Shown here: positions 32,461-40,119 of the stretch, one piece after another
Layout: every line of letters starts with the position of its first letter
Numbering within the stretch: position 1 is the first letter of the stretch
Made by a program: the position numbers and the translations under genes
The notes under the pieces: model-generated
Database searches by the model: none
The model's input: the letters and a program-made list of their open reading frames with translations, nothing else
Told to the model about the DNA's origin: nothing
DNA from: Sporobacter termitidis DSM 10068
GTDB lineage: Bacteria > Bacillota > Clostridia > Oscillospirales > Oscillospiraceae
Length of the DNA stretch: 64,000 bases
Reading direction: 5' to 3'
Assembly (NCBI RefSeq): GCF_900130065.1
Contig: NZ_FQXV01000010.1
Span: 62,001-126,000, forward strand

Positions 32461-34335
32461 TTACGGAATACACTTAAACCGCAATATTACTTTGAACAAA
32501 TCTCCGTCAACAGTCAATTCCAATTTCCCGTTCTGAAGCTCCGTCAGGCTCTTTGAAATTGAAAGTCCCAGACCGTTTCCGTCGGTATTTCTGGCGCTGT
32601 CGCCGCGTACAAACCGTTCCATCAGCTCGTCGGTTGAAATATCAAGCGGGTATTTCGAAGTGTTTTTAAAGGAAATGACCGCATCATCGTTTACTTTCTC
32701 AACGTTCAGATATACACGCGTGCCGCTCTGGGCATATTTGCAGATATTGTTCATGAGGTTGTCAAACACACGCCAAAGGCGACGTCCATCTGCCATGATT
32801 TTGATTGGGTTTTCAGGCTGCTTCGTAATAAGCTCCAAATCGTTCTCCCGCAGGCGCTGTTCGTATTCCCCCGCCGTTTGCGTCAGCAGAACTCCAGCCT
32901 CGCAGGGGGCAAGCAGAACGTCTATATTGCCGGTAGATGCTTTCGAGGCCTCGACCAAATCTTCAATCAGCTTTTTAAGGCGCTCGGATTGCCGAAAAAG
33001 AACTTTGGCGTATTCCGCCACTTTTTTATTCTCCGTCTGCTCTTTGCAAATGAGGTCTGAGTAGTTGATGATTGAAGTGAGCGGCGTCTTGATATCGTGC
33101 GAAACGTTAGTGATGAGCTCGGTCTTAAATCGTTCGCTTTTAAGCCGGTCGTCGACCGCGCGCGTCATCCCGAGCGCGATGCTGTTGAGATTTTCGCCGT
33201 GCCGTTTAAAGTCCCAAAGCATCCGCTTCGTATCAACCTGATAAGAAAGGTCGCCCTGAGCGAGGGCCTGACCGCCCTTTTGGAGCCTGCGCAGGATGAT
33301 TGCCAGATACAAGGCGACCGGAATGAGCAGCATTTTTTCAAGGAACCAGAGTATCAGCAAATTGTCAGTCTCGTAGAAACAAACAATAATGCCGAATAGC
33401 TCTATCCCGGAGATTATAATAGTTAGCAGCGCAGTTTTCCAAATAAGGGGCAAATTGTGCATTAGCGATACGAAAGCCCGGCCTATGGCTTTGCATATAC
33501 GGATTATCAGACGAATAAGCCAACAAATAACGGTAGTTTTCCACCAGCCGCCAAGCTTGATGCGCGCTGCAAAACTCATACAGTAAGCGGTAAAAGCGAC
33601 CAGCGCACCTACAAGTCCAGCGGCAAGAGCTGCAATTGCATAGACATCGTCGTATACACCAATATCTCTATAAAGGAAATACGCCACATAAACTGCAAGG
33701 ACAAGAATGCCGGTAAGTAAATCAAATGGGATTGCAAGTCCGATGCCTGTAATAGCCTCCCGCCCGACACGATGGCCCGCACTGCACATGAGGAAGATAA
33801 AGCTTGCTATGGTAAGTATCAGCGCCAGAATGCCGATGGGATAAATCCAGTATCGAAGCGCAAAGCCAGAGCTTACAAGCGAATTGATAAAGGAATATTC
33901 ATTTTGCTTTTGGAATGTGTCGTCAAGATATATACGGATTATATACGTTCCCGCCGGAATCCGCGCGTCCTCGGTAGTGTCGACATTGTATTCAAATGCG
34001 AATTGCCAATCCGTCTGAGCTCCGTCATAGTTGCTCCAAAGCTCAGAGCCATCCTTTGATAAAACCTCGGCAGAAATATTGTCCCTTTCACAGTATTTTT
34101 GAGCGGCTTGGGCGTCGCCGATTTTCAAATAGTGCAGAACTGAGCCGGCCGCGCTTTGTGCTGGTCCCGAAAAATACCCTTCTTTGATTTCAGCGATGCT
34201 TCTCGTATAGAAATTCTCCTGAACAAAAAGTGATCCGGCAAAAACGGAACCGACAGCCGTGCAGGCCATGATAATCAACAGAAAAAACGCAATAGTTTTC
34301 GCGAGAAAATAATGCGTCCATTGTTTTATTTTCAT
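32461..34335 (-). CDS. Sensor histidine kinase
   Basis: A 624-residue membrane kinase: N-terminal hydrophobic segment (~12-34), extracytoplasmic domain, then six or so further hydrophobic segments (~150-355), a short linker, HisKA with the phospho-acceptor 'NVSHDIKTPLTSIINYS', N-box 'FDNLMNNICKYAQ' and G-box 'NTDGNGLGLSISK'. ATG 34335 follows GAGAGGAG and overlaps the response regulator stop (ATGA), so the two form one operon and one signalling pair. Stimulus unknown. Confidence 0.85.
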   Translation of the reverse strand: MKIKQWTHYFLAKTIAFFLLIIMACTAVGSVFAGSLFVQENFYTRSIAEIKEGYFSGPAQSAAGSVLHYLKIGDAQAAQKYCERDNISAEVLSKDGSELWSNYDGAQTDWQFAFEYNVDTTEDARIPAGTYIIRIYLDDTFQKQNEYSFINSLVSSGFALRYWIYPIGILALILTIASFIFLMCSAGHRVGREAITGIGLAIPFDLLTGILVLAVYVAYFLYRDIGVYDDVYAIAALAAGLVGALVAFTAYCMSFAARIKLGGWWKTTVICWLIRLIIRICKAIGRAFVSLMHNLPLIWKTALLTIIISGIELFGIIVCFYETDNLLILWFLEKMLLIPVALYLAIILRRLQKGGQALAQGDLSYQVDTKRMLWDFKRHGENLNSIALGMTRAVDDRLKSERFKTELITNVSHDIKTPLTSIINYSDLICKEQTENKKVAEYAKVLFRQSERLKKLIEDLVEASKASTGNIDVLLAPCEAGVLLTQTAGEYEQRLRENDLELITKQPENPIKIMADGRRLWRVFDNLMNNICKYAQSGTRVYLNVEKVNDDAVISFKNTSKYPLDISTDELMERFVRGDSARNTDGNGLGLSISKSLTELQNGKLELTVDGDLFKVILRFKCIP

Positions 34336-35030
34336 TCTCGTGCTCCTCTCTCAATTTTATATCCCTGTCCCCATACGACCTTGAGATATCGCGGCTCCGC
34401 AGGGCTGATTTCCAGCTTTTCTCTCAGGTGCCGAATATGGACGGCTACTGTGCTTTCGCTCCCCAACGGCGCGTCCTGCCATACCCGTTTATAAATCTCT
34501 TTAGGTGAAAAAACCTGGTTCGGATGCTCCATGAACAGTTTCAAAATATCGTATTCTGTTGGCGTCAGCGAAACAGGTTCGCCGTCCACTGTCACTTTCT
34601 TTGCCTTGTCGTCCAACTCAATACCTCCAATGCAAAACGTCTTGGGCTTCGCTGTGCCGCCGCCGAGCTGCATATAACGGCGCAGTTGAGATTTCACCCG
34701 TGCTGCGACTTCAACCGGATTAAACGGCTTCGTAATATAGTCGTCCGCGCCAACGTTAAGTCCAAGGACCTTGTCGGTATCTTCCCCTTTTGCGGTCAGC
34801 AGAATCACCGGCACGTTGCTTTGCTCTCTGATTTTGACCATAGCGGAAATGCCATCCATTTGGGGCATCATGATGTCCATCAGAATCAAGTGAACATCGT
34901 GGCGGGACATAATATTCAAGGCTTCTTTGCCATTGCTGGCTTCAAGCAGGGTATACCCGGAATCCGCAAGATAAATTTTAAGTGCATTAACAATGTCCTT
35001 TTCGTCATCGCAAATCAGAATATTGTACAT
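34332..35030 (-). CDS. OmpR-family response regulator
   Basis: A 232-residue regulator: receiver with acidic pair DDE (8-10), phospho-acceptor Asp in LILMDIMMPQMDG, Thr/Ser in LLTAKGED and Lys in YITKPFNP; C-terminal winged helix ('LTPTEYDILKLFMEHPNQVFSPKEIYKRVW', 'VHIRHLREKLE'). Layout resembles VanR/YycF-type regulators. Partner is the kinase at 32461-34335. Confidence 0.9.
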   Translation of the reverse strand: MYNILICDDEKDIVNALKIYLADSGYTLLEASNGKEALNIMSRHDVHLILMDIMMPQMDGISAMVKIREQSNVPVILLTAKGEDTDKVLGLNVGADDYITKPFNPVEVAARVKSQLRRYMQLGGGTAKPKTFCIGGIELDDKAKKVTVDGEPVSLTPTEYDILKLFMEHPNQVFSPKEIYKRVWQDAPLGSESTVAVHIRHLREKLEISPAEPRYLKVVWGQGYKIERGARE

Positions 35031-35190
35031 ATCTACCCTCCTCGACCTTTATCATAACTGAATCCATCTTAACAAAATACTGGTCAACTGTTTAAGAATT
35101 ATTTAAGAAGCTCGCACTTCATTCAATTTTGGCTTTTTGTTCTCCGATGGACCTGGGAATTGATTTTACAGTGACTTAATAATAGGTATA

Positions 35191-35223
35191 AACAAAGGTG
35201 TGATTTCAAATCACACCTTTGTT
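35191..35223. terminator. Perfect 33-bp palindrome between the regulator and an orphan gene
   Basis: Sixteen-bp perfect arms (AACAAAGGTGTGATTT and its complement) around one base. It sits 50 nt downstream of the stop of the orphan gene (35273), so it probably ends that leftward transcript, though there is no long T-tract. Confidence 0.45.
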
Positions 35224-35272
35224 GCCAAAATCAGCAAACCTTATTTTTAACGGGTTAATCAAACAATATCTC

Positions 35273-35794
35273 TCAAGATTCTATTGAACTCTGAAAATGA
35301 TGAATAAGATTGGCATCTTCCCCCAAAAGGAAAGCCTCCCAATTCTTCATTACTTTATCTTCGGCCCAATCGTTGTCATTATAACCCGTAAATTTTCTCT
35401 CCCAGAATTGCGACTGAAACACGATGATTATATCTGCATCCCAATTGTAGGCGGACTTGAGTAGTTGTGTCGAATTATAGCCTAAAACCGAAAAGGCTTC
35501 ATCAATCACAATCAGAAGATTATTGTCTCGCTTATAATGGCACAGATAATCGTATATAGCTTTATCATCACTATAATTCTTGGCAGACCACTTTAAAAAA
35601 ACCCTGTCTGTATCCGAAAAGTCGAGCCCTTCTTTCGAGAACTGAATAACTTTTACATTGTCTCCGATTTCCAAATATGCTTTATCGTCTCTGTTCGCGG
35701 CATAAATGACCCGCCCCGGGTAATTCTTTATGGCGGGGGTAATGCGCAAGCGAGTTTCTTCCGACCTAACAGGCTCAATGAATATTTGTTTCAC
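35273..35794 (-). CDS. Uncharacterised 173-residue protein
   Basis: I do not recognise the family. GTG at 35794 lies 9 nt after GGGAG and gives MKQIFIEPVRSEETRLRIT. No signal peptide or membrane segment. It is acidic and aromatic-rich. The segment NNLLIVIDEAFSVLG (~95-109) resembles a Walker B strand, and a second hydrophobic strand 'ADIIIVFQS' follows about 18 residues later, as in P-loop NTPases, but I see no Walker A. The gene stands alone and is less GC-rich than its neighbours, suggesting acquired DNA. Confidence 0.5.
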   Translation of the reverse strand: MKQIFIEPVRSEETRLRITPAIKNYPGRVIYAANRDDKAYLEIGDNVKVIQFSKEGLDFSDTDRVFLKWSAKNYSDDKAIYDYLCHYKRDNNLLIVIDEAFSVLGYNSTQLLKSAYNWDADIIIVFQSQFWERKFTGYNDNDWAEDKVMKNWEAFLLGEDANLIHHFQSSIES

Positions 35795-35971
35795 TATATA
35801 ATCTCCCAATAGGTATATTCTCATAACTAATTATATCACTGTGTGTCTCCGTATAAAACAAAGCAGGATCAGTGATGATCCTAATACTTTACTATAGGGC
35901 AAAGTACATGCCTTATTGATGCACGCCGAACGCCTTGATGGCAATTTCAGATCGTCTGTGGATTACTACGG

Positions 35972-36664
35972 CTAGAAGATGACGCCATACAGACGCCAGA
36001 ATGTTACGATCGCCTGTTCACGAGTGAGCTGACCCATGGGATCAAAGGTGCTGGCACTGATGCCATTCATAACGCCCAGCTCATAGATATACTGGACATC
36101 TGCGATCGCCCAGTCGGCTATGATACCGACATCCGTATAATTTTCTTCAAACTCGGCTGCCTTCTGATTTATCATAATGCCTCCACCGTAAGTAAGGTAT
36201 GCTCTGAATAGCATAACGGCTGCCTCCTGCCGCGAAACCAGGCCGTCAGGGTCAAAGGTACCATCCCCTTTACCCTGCACAGTACCCAAAAGATAGGCGC
36301 AATTAACATAATAGTCATTTGTGTCTGTAAATACATTCTCCCGATAAGCGGGATGAACACCGTTTTGGTCGTATCTTTCCGAACACCAGCTATCGATCAG
36401 TTGATCCACGGTCATTTTCTGAGTCGCCGCGATAAGCTCCACCGCCATCTTGCAGAATTCTCCGCGCGTGATGTCTTCCCTGTACAAATCCTGCAGCTCG
36501 TTCGGCACAAAGCCTTTGCTGATTGCAGCGCTTACATCGCTCTGCGCCCATTCCGAGGGTGTCGACGCAGGGAGTGTTGCGGCTGAAGCGGGCGCAGCAA
36601 CAGAAAAAAGAACAAATAGTGACAGGATTAAAGATGAAATTATTCTTATATTTTTCATGTTCAT
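35972..36664 (-). CDS. Secreted protein made of SLH domains
   Basis: A 230-residue protein: signal peptide ('IISSLILSLFVLFSVAAPASA'-like, residues 6-26) and three S-layer-homology repeats ('WAQSDVSAAISKGFVPNEL...ITRGEFCKMAVEL'; 'FTDTNDYYVNCAYLLGTVQG...VSRQEAAVMLF'; 'YTDVGIIADWAIADVQYIY...LTREQAIVTFWRLY'). SLH repeats bind pyruvylated cell-wall polymers. No other domain, so it may be a wall-binding competitor or scaffold. ATG 36664 lies 6 nt after GGAGG. Confidence 0.75.
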   Translation of the reverse strand: MNMKNIRIISSLILSLFVLFSVAAPASAATLPASTPSEWAQSDVSAAISKGFVPNELQDLYREDITRGEFCKMAVELIAATQKMTVDQLIDSWCSERYDQNGVHPAYRENVFTDTNDYYVNCAYLLGTVQGKGDGTFDPDGLVSRQEAAVMLFRAYLTYGGGIMINQKAAEFEENYTDVGIIADWAIADVQYIYELGVMNGISASTFDPMGQLTREQAIVTFWRLYGVIF

Positions 36665-36814
36665 CAAAAACCTCCGAGATTTCAAATTGTAATATTTATG
36701 TTACTATATATACCCAATGAATACAATCACGCACTTCAAACCAAATACTGGGTAATGCATCATCGATTACTTATCGGCTCTGTTATGATCTGAAATTCTG
36801 ATCTGCATAGAATA

Positions 36815-36843
36815 GCCTCCTAGCTCAATTCAAGCCAGGAGGC
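36815..36843 (-). terminator. Hairpin downstream of the BlaR1-like gene
   Basis: GCCTCCT (36815-36821) pairs with AGGAGGC (36837-36843). No clear T-tract; a related CCAGGAGGCG string is at about 39754. Weak support as a terminator. Confidence 0.35.
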
Positions 36844-36932
36844 GTTCTGCTATCATATTTCGATTTCCGATACCACATCATTTTCCTTGCTTATGCGTTT
36901 TGTCAAACACGTAACAGCACAACGGCTCACTG

Positions 36933-39245
36933 TTACTGCATGTTGAGGTAATCCAGCACACGACCGTCCGGCGTCATCAAGCTTATCTGCGCTTCCGTCT
37001 TCGGAAGGTCATCCCTCTTGAGCATTATAACCTGGTAGCCGGTATCGGCGGGGGCTGCAATTACTGCCACCTTGCTGCCCAGCACCTTAACGCTCTTAAT
37101 CCTGGAGTTGAAAATTATGATGCCGATGTTATCTGGGTTTGGGCTGTAATTCAGGTTTTCTTTATCAAGGCCGAGATCGACGTAAAACGGATAGCTCGTA
37201 GCAGCGCCTATCGGCATCTCAAATATCATATGCTTGGCAACCTCCTCTCTTGTTGAGGCGTCGGGGAACTGCTCTTTATACAGGGGATCATCCCAGGCCG
37301 AGGAATATGTCGGCCTTGCGAAATCCTGGTTTTCCGTTATGAGCGTATAAGATATGGATTGACCTTTGCTCAATAATGAATCGTCGTATCTCCATGTCTT
37401 TCCGTAATCCTCGCTTGTCATATAGATCGTGCTCATATCGTCGCCCTTTCTCAACGATATGGGCCACAACCCCTCATTGCCTGAAAAAACAGGCGACATT
37501 GGAGTTTTGTAATAGCCATCAAACTGACCCGGCATTTTCATATCGAATTTCGCCCAGGTCTTTCCCTGGTCCTGCGTCCAATAGATCGTCGGTCCGACAG
37601 CGTCGTCGACGCGGAAGCCAATAAAGCCGATATCCTTCGATGAAAAGCCGGCACCGGTCATATTACGTGAGTGCAGGTCGTTTGGGTTGCCTGTCTCCTT
37701 CCATGTTTTACCGCCGTCAGACGTCAGATAAACAAAGTTTTTCGAGGTCCCCAGGGCCGAGCCCGGGCTTGCCACCAGATAACCATCGTCTTGTGTTATA
37801 AAACCTATGAACTTTGCTGCTCTGCTGTTATCCGAATTATCAACCGCGTACGTATTCCAGGTTGCGCCCTTATCATCGCTGACAAGCACCTGAATCGGCT
37901 CGTTGTCGCCTCCGTAAGCGATGGCCGTCTTCTGAGCCGAAACATAAAAGCCCGTATCAGGCATCTCCAGACCGGGTTTATATAGCTCGCTTACATTTAA
38001 GGTGAGGGGGGCTTTCACCATTGTCTCGTCATTGTATGTAAGAATGACGTTCCCTTGCCCGTCAAGCACGTAGGTGTTTCCGGCATTATACGACATTACC
38101 GGTTCGCCGGCTGCATTAATCGCATTAACGGTACCCGGCGCGAACGATGCCTGATCGAACCAATTTGACACTGAAGGTTTGCCCTGTTCATTGCATGCGA
38201 CCAGCGTGCCGGATGCAAAAATTACGAGCGCCGACAAACATAGTGCGACTTTGCCCTTGCTTTTCCTGCTCGTATTCAGAATATTAGCAAATCGTTTTTT
38301 CATAGAGTTTTTCCCTCCCGAGAAACCGGTAGAAAACGTGTTGTTCTTTATATTTTGGGCCTGAACCGTCGCCAAAACAGCCTCGCAGTACTGAAGGCGA
38401 AAATTCAAATCCCTCTTGCCGATGACAGCTTCGTCGCAGGATGCCTCCATGTCGGACTCCGCTGTGCGAACCATGAGCCAAACGAGCGGGTTAAACCAGT
38501 GCACGGCCCGTACAAGCCTTAAAAGTAGCTTGTACCATATATCAAATCGCCGGCAATGCATCAACTCGTGCCGAATCACAGCGGACAAGGTCGTATCGTC
38601 ATAGTCCTCACGCGGAAGCAGGATAGCCGGCCTGAAAAAGCCAGTCATCATCGGAGTCTGAATCTTTTTACAGACCATGAAGGAGATATTTTGGGAAATA
38701 TCCATTTCATGGCGAAGCTCATGCCATATGTCCAGAGTTTGTCCCTGAGTGATGGGGCGGCACCAGCGAAGTACGGACTTTCTGAATAGAATATAGCTGT
38801 GGAATAGATATGTAATAGAAATGAGCATCCCTGAAAGCCAGATGATCACCAAAACATCGACCGGCGATATGCTTTGTCCCCGTACGGACTGCTGGTTATC
38901 TGCTGCAATCTGAGGCAAAATCACCTGCGCATCCTCAGTATCCGCTGTTCCCGCTGGCGGCTCCTGAATAGCGCCGACCCCGGCAGGCAACTCGTCGGCG
39001 GAGGATGTAAAGGCAGAGGATTGATATGCTGACACATGCTGCGGTACAGAAATTGATAACGGCACTGACGGTAAGGATATATTGACAGGAACAAGCAACC
39101 TTACCGCTATCATGGCCCATAATATGTGCCGCCATTGCGCGGCGAACTTCATATTCAGCAGCGGAAAAAGTAGCATGAGAACGGCGGTCACGGCAGACAT
39201 TGTCAAAGATATCTCCAGTATGTTGAAGAGAAGGCGTTCAGGCAT
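36933..39245 (-). CDS. BlaR1/MecR1-like M56 membrane protease with an Asp-box sensor domain
   Basis: A 770-residue protein. N-terminal half: several membrane segments and an M56 zinc-protease motif RHELMHCRRFD with the third-ligand helix 'ESDMEASCDEAV'. After another hydrophobic segment ending in a lipobox-like VAC (~370), the C-terminal half is not the usual penicillin-binding domain. It has repeated Asp-box motifs (S-D-D-K-G-A-T-W, T-S-D-G-G-K-T-W, T-Q-D-Q-G-K-T-W, S-E-D-Y-G-K-T-W), as in sialidase/BNR beta-propellers. ATG 39245 overlaps the BlaI-like gene by 8 nt. It likely senses an extracellular ligand and cleaves the BlaI-like repressor. Confidence 0.75.
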   Translation of the reverse strand: MPERLLFNILEISLTMSAVTAVLMLLFPLLNMKFAAQWRHILWAMIAVRLLVPVNISLPSVPLSISVPQHVSAYQSSAFTSSADELPAGVGAIQEPPAGTADTEDAQVILPQIAADNQQSVRGQSISPVDVLVIIWLSGMLISITYLFHSYILFRKSVLRWCRPITQGQTLDIWHELRHEMDISQNISFMVCKKIQTPMMTGFFRPAILLPREDYDDTTLSAVIRHELMHCRRFDIWYKLLLRLVRAVHWFNPLVWLMVRTAESDMEASCDEAVIGKRDLNFRLQYCEAVLATVQAQNIKNNTFSTGFSGGKNSMKKRFANILNTSRKSKGKVALCLSALVIFASGTLVACNEQGKPSVSNWFDQASFAPGTVNAINAAGEPVMSYNAGNTYVLDGQGNVILTYNDETMVKAPLTLNVSELYKPGLEMPDTGFYVSAQKTAIAYGGDNEPIQVLVSDDKGATWNTYAVDNSDNSRAAKFIGFITQDDGYLVASPGSALGTSKNFVYLTSDGGKTWKETGNPNDLHSRNMTGAGFSSKDIGFIGFRVDDAVGPTIYWTQDQGKTWAKFDMKMPGQFDGYYKTPMSPVFSGNEGLWPISLRKGDDMSTIYMTSEDYGKTWRYDDSLLSKGQSISYTLITENQDFARPTYSSAWDDPLYKEQFPDASTREEVAKHMIFEMPIGAATSYPFYVDLGLDKENLNYSPNPDNIGIIIFNSRIKSVKVLGSKVAVIAAPADTGYQVIMLKRDDLPKTEAQISLMTPDGRVLDYLNMQ

Positions 39246-39639
39246 TTGTCCCTCTCTTTCTGTGCTCGTCGAGGAATACCCGAAGCTCATTTATGTCACG
39301 GTCATCAATCGCCTTGCCGCTATAAAGGGTAGCGACGAAATTTTTCAACGAATTGCCATACAGCTTTTCAAGCATGGTTTTGCTTTCAAATTCGAGGTAC
39401 TCCTGTTCGCTGACCGCCGCACTGTATATGTTCATCTTTCCCGCGCCTTGACGAGCAACAGCAACGAAGCCTCGATCGATCAATCGGGCAAGTAAATTCA
39501 ACACAGTGCTGACCGCCCAATCTTTCTTGCCCTTCAACTGCTCGTCAATATACGACCGCTGAACGGGCTTTCCGGCCTCCCATAAAATCAGCATAATTTC
39601 CAGTTCCGCGTCAGGTAACCGCCTTAATGAATCATGCAT
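39238..39639 (-). CDS. BlaI/MecI-family repressor
   Basis: A 133-residue winged-helix repressor: 'LPDAELEIMLILWEAGKPVQ', recognition region 'DWAVSTVLNLLARLIDRGFVAVARQG' and a C-terminal dimerisation part with 'LYSGKAIDDRDINELRVFL'. Family members are inactivated by the paired M56 protease. Two palindromic sites just upstream are likely operators. Confidence 0.85.
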   Translation of the reverse strand: MHDSLRRLPDAELEIMLILWEAGKPVQRSYIDEQLKGKKDWAVSTVLNLLARLIDRGFVAVARQGAGKMNIYSAAVSEQEYLEFESKTMLEKLYGNSLKNFVATLYSGKAIDDRDINELRVFLDEHRKRGTNA

Positions 39640-39653
39640 TGCATCACAACCTT

Positions 39654-39698
39654 TTACAAACGTAGTAACAAGATGAAGCTATTCTACATTTGTCGTAG
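39654..39698. promoter_or_regulatory. Paired BlaI-type operators
   Basis: TTACAAACGTAGTAA (39654-39668) and CTACATTTGTCGTAG (39684-39698). Read on the minus strand both have TAC-n-AC-n4-TGTA; centres are 30 bp apart, three helical turns. Confidence 0.55.
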
Positions 39699-39855
39699 GC
39701 CGTTGTCAAAGGTAAATATACCCATAAAATAGTCGACCCCCGGTTCAATCAGGCCAGGAGGCGGTGCTCGTATCAGGCTTTCTCACTGAAGCTGAAGTCG
39801 ATTCACTCATAACGGCTGTTGAGAATATTTAAAGAAGAAAGAAAAAAACGGAAAA

Positions 39856-39884
39856 AACCTCGCAGCCACTCTGGCCGCGAGGTT
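39856..39884 (-). terminator. Second copy of the 31.4-kb hairpin
   Basis: Identical to 31370-31398 except one base in 29, with TTTTTT following on the minus strand. No gene ends here on the minus strand, so it appears displaced from its original gene. Just upstream (39765-39829) a short frame ends in FLTEAEVDSLITAVENI, probably the tail of a lost gene. Confidence 0.5.
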
Positions 39885-39918
39885 ATCCAATGAAGTCTTC
39901 TGATCTGAGGTGAAGCAT

Positions 39919-40119
39919 ATGCGAACAGAACAAGAGATGTTTAACCTAATCCTCTCCATCGCAAACGCAGACGAAGGTATCCGTGCGGTCTACATGAAGG
40001 GTTCACGGGCAAATCCGATCGTCGCCAAAGATAAATATCAGGCCGTCACCAAGGACGCCAGTCGCCACCTCAAGCAAGGCGCTCCCGGGCAAGAGAACTA
40101 TGAAAGAACGAGTTTTTAA
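39919..40119 (+). pseudogene. Remnant of an aminoglycoside 6-nucleotidyltransferase (AadE/AadK-like)
   Basis: The first ~40 residues (MRTEQEMFNLILSIANADE, then AVYMKGSRANP, the nucleotidyltransferase G-S-R motif) match the N-terminus of streptomycin 6-adenylyltransferases. The frame then diverges after ~45 residues, without the catalytic D-x-D strand, and stops at 66 residues; the family is about 290 long. ATG 39919 has a GAGGTGA site. A non-functional fragment. Confidence 0.65.
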
